DNA of 5,525 bases from Acidobacteriaceae bacterium (GCA_025462785.1 JAOAPG010000268.1:1-5525), one strand, 5' to 3'; positions 1 through 5,423 are shown, counted from the first letter of the stretch. Numbers and translations: made by a program. The notes: a model not told the origin generated them from the sequence alone.

Positions 1-1
1 A

Positions 2-40
2 TTGGGTGCTCCTAAGGCAGACGCGACCAGGAAATCATAA
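2..40 (+). CDS. Possible 3' end of an upstream gene (partial)
   Basis: Reading from base 2, an open frame gives LGAPKADATRKS and stops at TAA (38-40), 68 nt before the zwf start. The other two + frames stop at 13-15 and at 70-72. Only 12 codons are visible, so no family can be assigned. The tail is polar and basic, as many C-termini are. In related operons zwf often follows gnd or a transaldolase gene, so a pentose-phosphate enzyme is a reasonable guess, but nothing here proves it. The stretch could equally be non-coding leader DNA. Confidence 0.25.
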   Translation: MGAPKADATRKS

Positions 41-108
41 TTCCCTCACTCTCAAAGGCAGCAAACGACGTTAGGAACACGATTCACACCGGCAAATCTG
101 AGGATGAA

Positions 109-1650
109 ATGGGCCATACCGAACTAATGCCAGCAGCGCCACAATTGCGGACCGGCAGACCCGCTGATCCCTGCACCATGGTCATCTTCGGAGCTGCCGG
201 AGATTTGACCCGGCGTAAATTAATTCCCGCTCTCTACAATTTAGCCAAAAGCGATCTACTTTCCCGCGAATTTGCCATTGTGGGAGTTGCGCGCGCTGAA
301 ATGTCGGATGAAGTTTTTCGCAAGAAAATTACGGAGGACATGAAGCAATTCGCGAGCGACGGGGTGGATTCCGATTTGTGGGAGTGGTTCCTGCGGCGCA
401 TGCATTACGTTCGTGGAAACTTTGGAGAAAAAGACCTTTATCCCCGTCTCAGGGATTTACTCGAAAAAGTAGATGAGGAGCATTCCACCCATGGCAACCA
501 CTTGTATTACCTGGCTACGAGTGCGGATTACTTTGGTCCCGTTGTAGAGAACTTGGCTGCTGTCGGACTCATGGAGGAGAGCGAGCACCACTGGCGAAGA
601 GTCATTATCGAGAAGCCATTCGGTCACGACCTTGAGTCCGCCAGAGCGCTGAATCAACGATTGCTCAGCGTTGCTAAAGAGCACCAGATCTATCGCATCG
701 ACCATTATCTCGGCAAGGAAACCGTCCAGAATATTCTGGCTTTACGCTTCGCGAACGGCATCTTTGAACCGATCTGGAACCGCCGCTACATCGATCACGT
801 GCAAATCTCGGTCACTGAAACCGTCGGGGTTGAGCAGCGCGGAAGTTATTACGATCAGGCTGGCGCATTGCGTGACATGGTGCCTAACCACATGATGCAA
901 CTGATCAGCCTCACGGCGATGGAACCGCCGGTTTCTTTTCAGGCCGACGCCGTGCGCGACGAACAGAACAAGATTCTGCGTGCGATCCAGCCTTATACAC
1001 CCGAGGATGTTTTAATCAAGACAGTGCGCGGCCAATATGGCGAGGGCATCATAAATGGGGAGCGCGTGCCTGCCTACCGGGAAGAACCCGATGTTCCTCC
1101 CGATTCACGGACTGAAACTTGTGTCGCTATGAAGTTGTCGATCGATAACTGGCGATGGGCAGACGTGCCGTTTTATCTGCGAACTGGCAAACGCCTCGCT
1201 GCTCGTCATACACAAATTGTGATCCAGTTCCGGCGCGCGCCTTTTGTTCTGTTCCGTGACACTCCGGTCGAAACGCTGATGCCGAATCAACTGGTCGTGC
1301 ATATCCAGCCGGAAGAAGGCATTTCGCTTCGCTTCGCGGCAAAAGTTCCCGGCCCGTCCATGCGCCTGGGCGCGGTCGACATGAGCTTCGAATATCGAGA
1401 TTACTTTGGAACGCAGCCCAGCACGGGCTACGAGCGCCTGCTGCACGATTGCATGATTGGCGACGCTACGCTCTTCCAACGAGCCGACATGGTCGAAGCA
1501 GGATGGTGCGTGGTTAGCCCAGTTTTGGATGTGTGGAAAGCGTTGCCCCCACGTTATTTTCCTAATTACGCCGCGGGCACCTGGGGACCAAAAGAAGCTG
1601 ACGATTTGTTAGAGCGTGAAGGACGACACTGGAGGAATTTCGAGAAATGA
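109..1650 (+). CDS. zwf: Glucose-6-phosphate 1-dehydrogenase
   Basis: This enzyme oxidises glucose 6-phosphate to 6-phosphogluconolactone and reduces NADP+ (or NAD+) in the cytoplasm; it is the entry step of the oxidative pentose phosphate and Entner-Doudoroff routes. The 513 aa fit the family, with about 20 extra residues before the core. The N-terminal Rossmann domain has the nucleotide loop FGAAGDLTRRKL (residues 27-38). EKPFG (168-172) supplies a conserved substrate-site lysine, K169. The family signature RIDHYLGKE (196-204) carries D198, H199 and K203. H261, in the segment YYDQAGALRDMVPNH, sits 62 residues after H199, matching the H178/H240 spacing of the Leuconostoc enzyme, where H240 is the catalytic base. 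The C-terminal WGPKEADDLL and final HWRN are also typical. The ATG at 109 follows TGAGGA (99-104), a close but usable ribosome-binding site; M7 (127) and M24 (178) are alternative starts, M24 lacking a ribosome-binding site. All key residues are intact. The stop overlaps the glk start, implying co-transcription and coupled translation. Confidence 0.97.
   Translation: MGHTELMPAAPQLRTGRPADPCTMVIFGAAGDLTRRKLIPALYNLAKSDLLSREFAIVGVARAEMSDEVFRKKITEDMKQFASDGVDSDLWEWFLRRMHYVRGNFGEKDLYPRLRDLLEKVDEEHSTHGNHLYYLATSADYFGPVVENLAAVGLMEESEHHWRRVIIEKPFGHDLESARALNQRLLSVAKEHQIYRIDHYLGKETVQNILALRFANGIFEPIWNRRYIDHVQISVTETVGVEQRGSYYDQAGALRDMVPNHMMQLISLTAMEPPVSFQADAVRDEQNKILRAIQPYTPEDVLIKTVRGQYGEGIINGERVPAYREEPDVPPDSRTETCVAMKLSIDNWRWADVPFYLRTGKRLAARHTQIVIQFRRAPFVLFRDTPVETLMPNQLVVHIQPEEGISLRFAAKVPGPSMRLGAVDMSFEYRDYFGTQPSTGYERLLHDCMIGDATLFQRADMVEAGWCVVSPVLDVWKALPPRYFPNYAAGTWGPKEADDLLEREGRHWRNFEK
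1631..1635 (+). promoter_or_regulatory. Ribosome-binding site of glk, inside zwf
   Basis: GGAGG lies 11 nt before the glk ATG (1647), within the last codons of zwf. It fixes the glk start at the ATGA overlap. The spacing is slightly long, consistent with reinitiation by ribosomes ending zwf. Confidence 0.6.
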
Positions 1651-2630
1651 TTTTGGCCGGCGACATCGGAGGCACCCACGCAAGACTCGCCTTTTTCGAT
1701 GTCCTAAATGGACACTATAGCCTGGTTTCTGCATCGGTTTTTCCGAGCCGCGAATACGCAGGTCTGGATCAAATCGTCACGCAATTTGTTGACTCCTCAA
1801 CTATGCATCCGACCTCGGCTTGCTTCGGAATCGCTGGCCCAGTGACGAATGGTCGGGTCGAGACCTCGAATCTTCCATGGGTGATCGAATCCAAGCGTCT
1901 CGCTGACGAACTCAATATCAAGAACGCACTGCTAATCAATGATCTCGAGGCAACTGCCTGGGGTATTGGAGCGTTATCGCCGAGCGACGTCGTTGCTCTG
2001 AACGACATAAAAGGCAAACCGGTCGGCAACCAGGCGATAATTGCAGCGGGAACGGGCCTCGGTGAAGCTGGCATGTTTTGGGACGGGACGGATCATCATG
2101 TGTTTGCTTCCGAAGGCGGCCATGCGGATTTTGCACCAAGAAACGACTTGGAAGTTGAACTCTTCCGTTATCTGCACGCCCGTTTCGGACACGTAAGTTA
2201 CGAGCGCATTCTTTCCGGGCCTGGTCTGGTGAACGTGTACCACTTTTTGCGTGACACGAACCGTGGAACTGAACCTAAGTGGCTGCTCGACGAAATGCGG
2301 CACGCGGACCCCGCTGCGGTTATTTCAAAAGCTGCACTTTCCGGCACGTGTTCGTTGAGCGAGCAAGCGCTGGATTTGTTCATCTCGGTATACGGAGCGG
2401 AGACAGGGAATTTGGCGCTCAAGTATAAAGCCACAGGCGGAGTTTTCCTGGCTGGAGGCATTGCGCCCAAGCTGCTGCCTAAATTAACCAGTTCCCTCTT
2501 CATGAAAGCGTTCCTGGATAAAGGCCGCATGCAGCATCTGATGGAGAGCATGCCGGTGAGCGTCATCACGAATGACAGTCTGGCATTGCTGGGAGCGGCG
2601 CGCTGCGCGGTGGTGAAGTCAGCTGTGTAA
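1647..2630 (+). CDS. glk: Glucokinase (Glk family, ATP-dependent)
   Basis: Glucokinase phosphorylates free cytoplasmic glucose with ATP to glucose 6-phosphate, the substrate of the zwf product encoded just upstream. The 327 aa match E. coli-type Glk (about 321 aa) rather than a ROK-family kinase: the ROK zinc-binding cysteine cluster is missing. Visible motifs, in order, are the phosphate-1 loop GDIGGTHARLAFFD near the N-terminus; GIAGPV followed by NLPWVI; LINDLEATAWG with catalytic base D99 (E. coli D100) and N98; the adenosine/phosphate loop AAGTGLGEAG; SEGGHADFAP with glucose ligands E156 and H159 (E. coli E157, H160); YERILSGPGLVNVY with E186 (E. coli E187); and GGVFLAGGIAPK near the C-terminus. 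The ATG overlaps the zwf stop as ATGA. pgl follows after 9 nt in the same frame. The protein looks complete and functional. Glucose specificity is a family-level inference. Confidence 0.95.
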   Translation: MILAGDIGGTHARLAFFDVLNGHYSLVSASVFPSREYAGLDQIVTQFVDSSTMHPTSACFGIAGPVTNGRVETSNLPWVIESKRLADELNIKNALLINDLEATAWGIGALSPSDVVALNDIKGKPVGNQAIIAAGTGLGEAGMFWDGTDHHVFASEGGHADFAPRNDLEVELFRYLHARFGHVSYERILSGPGLVNVYHFLRDTNRGTEPKWLLDEMRHADPAAVISKAALSGTCSLSEQALDLFISVYGAETGNLALKYKATGGVFLAGGIAPKLLPKLTSSLFMKAFLDKGRMQHLMESMPVSVITNDSLALLGAARCAVVKSAV

Positions 2631-2639
2631 CTTAACCCT

Positions 2640-3392
2640 ATGGCGGATCAGCCAGAAATTCGCATTTTGGATACTCCGGCAGAGCTATTCCAAGCGGCCG
2701 CGGAAGAGTTCGCGGAAATTGCGACTGCGGCAGTTCAAGCTCAGGGAAGATTCACGGTCGCGCTTTCCGGAGGTTCGACCCCAAGGGGAATGTTCAATTT
2801 GCTTGCTGGCGAGAAGTTTGCCTCGCTCCCATGGAGCAAGTTTTATTTCTTTTGGGGGGATGAGCGGCATGTGCCTCCCGACAATCCTGACAGCAACTAC
2901 CGCATGGCGTACGAGGCGCTACTCTCCAAAGTGCCCGTTCCAAAGGAGAATGTGCTTCGTGTTCCCACGGAGAACAAAGATGCCGATTCTGCCGCCCGAG
3001 TCTACGAAGAGACTCTCAAAAACTTTTTCAAGTTACGGCCCGGAGAAGTGCCCCGTTTTGACTTGATCCTTCTGGGCATGGGGCCCGACGGACACACCGC
3101 ATCACTTTTTCCAGACAGTGTCGCTCTGCAGGAAGACGAACGATTGGTGGTGGCGAACTGGGTCGAGAAGTTCAAAACATTCCGCATTACTTTTACCTAT
3201 CCGGTAATAAATAACGCTGTGTGCGTGATGTTTCTTGTATCTGGGGAAGATAAGGCACCAGCACTCCATGAAGTACTCGAGAACCAGGAAAGTGGTCTGC
3301 CAGCGCAGCGCGTGCGTCCGAGCAATGGAAGATTGATTTGGCTTGTGGATCGTGCTGCGGCTAGCCAGTTGTCGTCTTTAAAACGTTCCTAG
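2640..3392 (+). CDS. pgl: 6-phosphogluconolactonase (DevB/SOL family)
   Basis: It hydrolyses 6-phosphogluconolactone, the product of Zwf, to 6-phosphogluconate in the cytoplasm. The 250 aa fit the DevB-type lactonase family, which is related to glucosamine-6-phosphate isomerase and unlike the beta-propeller YbhE type. Motifs: the phosphate-binding loop ALSGGSTPRGMF (41-52); FFWGDERHVPPDNPDSNYRM (70-89), with the signature WGDER; and DLILLGMGPDGHTASLFP (141-158), where H152 is the expected general acid/base. The C-terminal RLIWLVDRAAAS is also typical. The WGDER motif and the GxDGHxASLFP context favour lactonase over NagB. The ATG at 2640 has no clear ribosome-binding site; an in-frame TAA (the glk stop) lies three codons upstream and the next ATG is at residue 51, so this start is almost forced. 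Translation probably depends on coupling to glk. With zwf and glk it completes glucose to 6-phosphogluconate. The gene meets a minus-strand gene tail-to-tail, 11 nt away. Confidence 0.94.
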   Translation: MADQPEIRILDTPAELFQAAAEEFAEIATAAVQAQGRFTVALSGGSTPRGMFNLLAGEKFASLPWSKFYFFWGDERHVPPDNPDSNYRMAYEALLSKVPVPKENVLRVPTENKDADSAARVYEETLKNFFKLRPGEVPRFDLILLGMGPDGHTASLFPDSVALQEDERLVVANWVEKFKTFRITFTYPVINNAVCVMFLVSGEDKAPALHEVLENQESGLPAQRVRPSNGRLIWLVDRAAASQLSSLKRS

Positions 3393-3403
3393 CGTCACGC
3401 TCA

Positions 3404-3811
3404 TCAGGCGCAGGTGTCGCGCCAATCTTCAATTTCCTTCAAGCCTTCGGCGCGTGTCTGCTCGAAAAGCCGTACGAGATGCCGGGAGTGCTCGAACTCG
3501 TGGATGTCGGCCCAAACCTCGGCGCGCCAGGACTCGTCATGCACCGAACTCTCTCCGCAGGTGGCGCAGCGGGTATGCAGCTTTCGGTTGGTTCTCACCA
3601 ATACGGGTGCTGACGGCAGTTCAATGAAAATGCAGCGGACCTCCTGGATGTCGTCTTTTTCTCCAATCATGTGCTCATAGCGCAGCAAAAAACCGAAACC
3701 AAGTTTCCGGGCTTCGCGCTCAGCTTCACCACGGGTGTGAAAGGGTCCATATTCCGCGCGCAGTTGCTCAGTCGAGTCGCACGCCATCCAGAAAGTCTCT
3801 TTGTAAGCCAT
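3404..3811 (-). CDS. Conserved-looking hypothetical protein with CxxC and HxxxH residues
   Basis: I do not recognise this 135-aa protein. It is soluble in composition, with no signal peptide or membrane segment. The N-terminal half (MAYKETFWMACDSTEQLRAE, then a short amphipathic helix TRGEAEREARKLGFGFLLRYEH) could form a small alpha/beta fold. The second half carries RCATCGESS with C82 and C85, then a charged helix with H104, H108 and H111, and ends in a Glu/Arg-rich helix. C82/C85 plus H104/H108 could bind one zinc ion; this is inference. The ATG at 3811 is chosen because GAGGTAGGT lies directly before it (GAGG spaced 5 nt). The open frame continues upstream to a TTG at 3892, but those 27 extra codons lack a ribosome-binding site, are Cys-rich and overlap a hairpin, so I excluded them. 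The gene converges on pgl with 11 nt between stops and diverges from the PilZ gene. No function is assigned. Confidence 0.75.
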   Translation of the reverse strand: MAYKETFWMACDSTEQLRAEYGPFHTRGEAEREARKLGFGFLLRYEHMIGEKDDIQEVRCIFIELPSAPVLVRTNRKLHTRCATCGESSVHDESWRAEVWADIHEFEHSRHLVRLFEQTRAEGLKEIEDWRDTCA

Positions 3812-3820
3812 ACCTACCTC
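3812..3820 (-). promoter_or_regulatory. Ribosome-binding site deciding the start of the hypothetical gene
   Basis: On the minus strand GAGGTAGGT lies immediately before the ATG at 3811. GAGG is 5 nt from the start codon, a near-ideal Shine-Dalgarno position. It supports the 135-aa form over the longer frame starting with TTG at 3892. Confidence 0.65.
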
Positions 3821-3883
3821 GTGGCCGCAATGCTTGGGAGACAGCTCGCAGAGAACGGCGCGTACCCACAAGAAGCAATTCAG

Positions 3884-3902
3884 ATGCCGCAACAGGCGGC
3901 AT
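3884..3902. repeat. Perfect hairpin, 7-bp stem with 5-nt loop
   Basis: ATGCCGC (3884-3890), loop AACAG, then GCGGCAT (3896-3902). On the minus strand it lies about 73-91 nt upstream of the ATG of the hypothetical gene, so it may sit in that gene's leader or promoter. No T-run follows on either strand, so it is not a standard intrinsic terminator. Its role is unknown; it could be an RNA stem or a protein-binding palindrome. Confidence 0.5.
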
Positions 3903-4052
3903 AAACCGGACTAAAACCCTTGTAATACAGGCAAATTCGGGGCGAGACTTCGGTGAATATCACACATAACCGCAACCATTTGCAGCGTTTTTCCCTATTG
4001 TGACGCGGTTACCTTTGCGGAAATGGGCTTTCCACTCCAGGTACTTCAGTTT

Positions 4053-4076
4053 GTTGTATGTCTGTTTGTATGTCTG
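4053..4076 (+). repeat. 12-bp tandem repeat upstream of the PilZ gene
   Basis: Two adjacent copies, GTTGTATGTCTG (4053-4064) and TTTGTATGTCTG (4065-4076), match at 11 of 12 positions. They end at the candidate -35 element of the PilZ gene promoter, a usual position for activator sites. The repeat is visible directly; the regulatory role is inferred. Confidence 0.6.
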
Positions 4077-4089
4077 GACGGAACAGACA
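4071..4089. promoter_or_regulatory. Dyad (operator-like) overlapping the candidate -35
   Basis: TGTCTG (4071-4076) and its exact reverse complement CAGACA (4084-4089) flank 7 nt. The left arm is the end of the second tandem repeat copy, so the TGTCTG half-site occurs three times: twice direct, once inverted. It spans the candidate -35 and the start of the spacer and could be an operator or a small RNA stem. Confidence 0.4.
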
Positions 4090-4103
4090 ATCTCGGCTAA
4101 CAT
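4075..4103 (+). promoter_or_regulatory. Candidate sigma70-type promoter for the PilZ gene
   Basis: TGGACG (4075-4080) matches TTGACA at 4 of 6 positions and TAACAT (4098-4103) matches TATAAT at 4 of 6, with a 17-bp spacer. Transcription would start near 4110, giving a leader of about 30 nt to the GTG at 4140 or 60 nt to the ATG at 4170. The match is moderate; the support comes mainly from its position and the repeats beside it. Confidence 0.4.
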
Positions 4104-4139
4104 GTTCTACCCTCAAGAGATAAAGGGTTTTCAATATCC

Positions 4140-4823
4140 GTGAAATTCCCAAGTCACGGGTCAAATCACATGGGACAACGTCGCGAGCCCCGAAAAGAGA
4201 TCAAGGTGCCGGTCCGGATTTTCGGGACCGACAGCTCGGGACAAATTTTTTCGGAAAAAGTCGTCACCGTCAATGTCAGCAAACAAGGAATCGAGTTAAG
4301 TGGGGTAAAAGCCAAACCACGTATCGACGAAATTGTCGGAGTGACGTACGGAACGAACAAGATCCATTTTCGCGTTAAGTGGGTAGGGAAAGCAGGTACC
4401 CCAAACGGCGATCACATCGGCTTGCTGAACATTACGCCGGAAAAGCCGATCTGGGATTTCGCCTTACCCGGGGCGCAAGCCGACGATTATCGCCCCACGC
4501 AGAACCGGCGAAAACATCCCCGCTTGCGCTGCTCAACTTCCGTGGAACTTCATCCCGAGGGCGAGGCGCTCATCTGGGGTAAGGCTGCCGACCTCAGCAT
4601 TGGCGGCTGCTTTGTCGAGATGTCCATTCCGTTAAAACAAGATCAAAAAGTGAGAATCGGGCTTTGGATTCAAGAAGTTAAATTATGGGTCCATGGAGTG
4701 GTCACCAGCAGCACACCAGGCTTCGGGATTGGGGTGAAGTTTACAGAGATTTCTGAACAGGATTCCGACCGATTGCAGCAACACCTCAAAACGCTCTCGG
4801 CGAGCGGCAAACCTCCGGACTGA
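4140..4823 (+). CDS. Tandem PilZ-domain protein (putative c-di-GMP receptor)
   Basis: PilZ domains bind cyclic di-GMP and pass the signal to motility, polysaccharide or regulatory partners. This 227-aa protein appears to have two. The first has RREPR with R14 and R18 (the RxxxR motif), then NVSKQG with N45, S47 and G50 ([D/N]xSxxG). After a linker of about residues 100-122, the second has RKHPR with R124 and R128, then DLSIGG with D151, S153 and G156. Both ligand signatures are complete, with N for D in the first. The second domain ends in the typical beta-strand pattern GFGIGVKF (194-201). No signal peptide, membrane segment or output domain is seen, so it is probably a cytoplasmic adaptor; its target is unknown. 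The start is uncertain: GTG 4140 has a weak AAGGG 12 nt upstream, while ATG 4170 would remove 10 residues and place RREPR almost at the N-terminus, also without a clear ribosome-binding site. It stands alone, converging on the HTH gene pair. Confidence 0.85.
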   Translation: MKFPSHGSNHMGQRREPRKEIKVPVRIFGTDSSGQIFSEKVVTVNVSKQGIELSGVKAKPRIDEIVGVTYGTNKIHFRVKWVGKAGTPNGDHIGLLNITPEKPIWDFALPGAQADDYRPTQNRRKHPRLRCSTSVELHPEGEALIWGKAADLSIGGCFVEMSIPLKQDQKVRIGLWIQEVKLWVHGVVTSSTPGFGIGVKFTEISEQDSDRLQQHLKTLSASGKPPD

Positions 4824-5104
4824 GCCGACTCGCACAGCTCAAGCAGTGATTTGCAGCGGCTCGGTTCCAGCCTGGACGTCGAGATCGAATTCCCTTTCCA
4901 GCGTACGCCGCCATGACCCGCAACATAAAGCGCGAGTTCCAAACGGCTCCAGACTCCGAGTTTGTCGAACGTTGTGCGCAAATAGTTCTTAATGACTTGC
5001 TCGGTCGTGCCCACTATGTGAGCGATTTCGCGGTTGGTTAGGCCCTCCCAAACCAGAGCCGCCACCTGAACTTCCTTTGCAGTTAAACGATCGCGTGGTT
5101 GCAT
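4670..5104 (-). CDS. Stand-alone LuxR/GerE-type HTH protein, 3' end probably frameshifted
   Basis: Residues 7-64 form a LuxR-type DNA-binding domain: LTAKEVQVAALVWEGLTNRE, then IAHIVGTT, then the recognition helix around EQVIKNYLRTTFDKLG, and LELALYV. No receiver or sensor domain precedes it, so it is an HTH-only protein whose input is unknown. As read it has 144 aa, but everything after about residue 70 looks unlike protein (CKSLLELCESAQ, LRCCCNRSES), and its last 154 nt lie antisense inside the PilZ gene. Adding one A to the run GGAAAGGG (plus-strand 4892-4899) switches frame and gives WKREFDLDVQAG and then TEPLQITA, ending at TGA (4841-4839): 88 aa, outside the PilZ gene. The true end is therefore probably 4839. 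The ATG at 5104 overlaps the upstream HTH gene by 22 nt and is preceded by AGAAGGAG (5123-5116) at 11 nt, so the two are likely translated together. The HTH call is firm; the C-terminus is not. Confidence 0.75.
   Translation of the reverse strand: MQPRDRLTAKEVQVAALVWEGLTNREIAHIVGTTEQVIKNYLRTTFDKLGVWSRLELALYVAGHGGVRWKGNSISTSRLEPSRCKSLLELCESAQSGGLPLAESVLRCCCNRSESCSEISVNFTPIPKPGVLLVTTPWTHNLTS
4892..4899 (-). other. Probable one-base deletion site
   Basis: The plus strand reads CCCTTTCC (GGAAAGGG on the coding strand). This run lies where the HTH protein changes from family-like sequence (YVAGHGGVRWK) to unlikely sequence. A homopolymer of this kind is a common place for a base loss, real or from sequencing. 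Confidence 0.45.
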
Positions 5105-5409
5105 GAATCCATCTGCTCCTTCTGAAACATAGCGGTTGCGTGTTTTACGCGCTTGCGTCCATCGGGAATTCCCGCCCTTAAAAATAGCGTGCGTAAATGT
5201 TGTTTCACGGTGCGCGGGCTGATGTGCAGTTGAATTGCGATCTCCTTGTTGCTGCAGCCTTGCACCAGCAACGTCAGAACTTGCTTATCGCGTTGTGTAA
5301 TTTTGATGTCATCGAGATTCCGCGTGGGAACCCCAGTTCTCTCTTTTGAATTTGGAATGGTGCCGTAACGACGAAAATAGTAGCAACTGTTTCGCCAAGC
5401 TTTCGCCAT
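5083..5409 (-). CDS. Stand-alone LuxR/GerE-type HTH transcriptional regulator
   Basis: This 108-aa protein has an unusual aromatic/basic N-terminus (MAKAWRNSCYYFRRYGTIPN) and a linker to about residue 36, followed by a LuxR-type HTH (about 37-95): ITQRDKQVLTLLVQGCSNKE, IAIQLHIS, then the recognition helix PRTVKQHLRTLFLRAG and a basic RKRVKHATAM end. No phosphoreceiver or ligand-binding domain is present. It probably binds DNA, perhaps as a dimer or with a partner such as the overlapping downstream HTH protein; that pairing is inference. ATG 5409 is the only plausible start: a TGA lies two codons upstream and no ATG follows until after the HTH. The ribosome-binding site is weak. The final codons (MDSCNHAIV) overlap the next gene's start by 22 nt and contain its ribosome-binding site. 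The structured leader (5424-5511) suggests regulation, possibly autoregulation. The long frame 5274-5522 on the same strand is a shadow. Confidence 0.85.
   Translation of the reverse strand: MAKAWRNSCYYFRRYGTIPNSKERTGVPTRNLDDIKITQRDKQVLTLLVQGCSNKEIAIQLHISPRTVKQHLRTLFLRAGIPDGRKRVKHATAMFQKEQMDSCNHAIV
5116..5123 (-). promoter_or_regulatory. Ribosome-binding site of the second HTH gene
   Basis: AGAAGGAG on the minus strand, 11 nt before the ATG at 5104 and inside the last codons of the upstream HTH gene. An ATG three bases after it is too close and opens only the tail of the upstream frame. It supports the overlapping-gene layout. Confidence 0.6.
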
Positions 5410-5423
5410 TTTTCACAAACGGA

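Larger units (their letters stand above)
3812..4139. other. Divergent intergenic region (328 bp)
   Basis: This region separates the minus-strand hypothetical gene from the + strand PilZ gene and should hold promoters for both. No open frame here looks like a real gene. It contains a strong hairpin (3884-3902), a wide inverted repeat (TAACCGC 3967-3973 with GCGGTTA 4005-4011), a T5 run (3988-3992) without a proper stem before it, a 12-bp tandem repeat (4053-4076), a dyad (4071-4089) and a candidate promoter (4075-4103). No convincing promoter facing the minus-strand gene was found. Confidence 0.7.

Noticed and set aside
1105..1479. Long minus-strand open frame inside zwf
   Set aside because: It is a shadow of the zwf coding sequence. 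The translation has no recognisable motif, and the zwf frame carries all conserved G6PD residues.
2198..2569. Minus-strand open frame inside glk
   Set aside because: Shadow of glk; Ser/Arg/Cys-rich translation without family features.
2719..3066. Second + frame inside pgl
   Set aside because: Shadow frame with Arg/Ser/Phe-rich composition; the overlapping frame encodes an intact lactonase.
3381..3403. Terminator between pgl and the convergent gene
   Set aside because: Only a 4-bp AGCG/CGCT stem (3391-3401) is present, with no T-run. It is too weak to call.
3812..3892. N-terminal extension of the hypothetical protein to a TTG start
   Set aside because: No ribosome-binding site, a Cys-rich unlikely sequence, and overlap with a hairpin; the ATG at 3811 is far better supported.
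3671..3904. Plus-strand open frame opposite the hypothetical gene
   Set aside because: It lies antisense to a better-supported gene with a ribosome-binding site, and has no start signal of its own.
3971..3992. Intrinsic terminator before the T5 run in the intergenic region
   Set aside because: The preceding stem (GCAA/TTGC) is only 4 bp and is not adjacent to the T-run, and no + strand gene ends nearby.
4081..4107. LexA-like box (GAACA ... TGTTC) ahead of the PilZ gene
   Set aside because: The 17-nt spacing between halves does not fit known GAAC-N4-GTTC or GAAC-N7-GTTC LexA sites.
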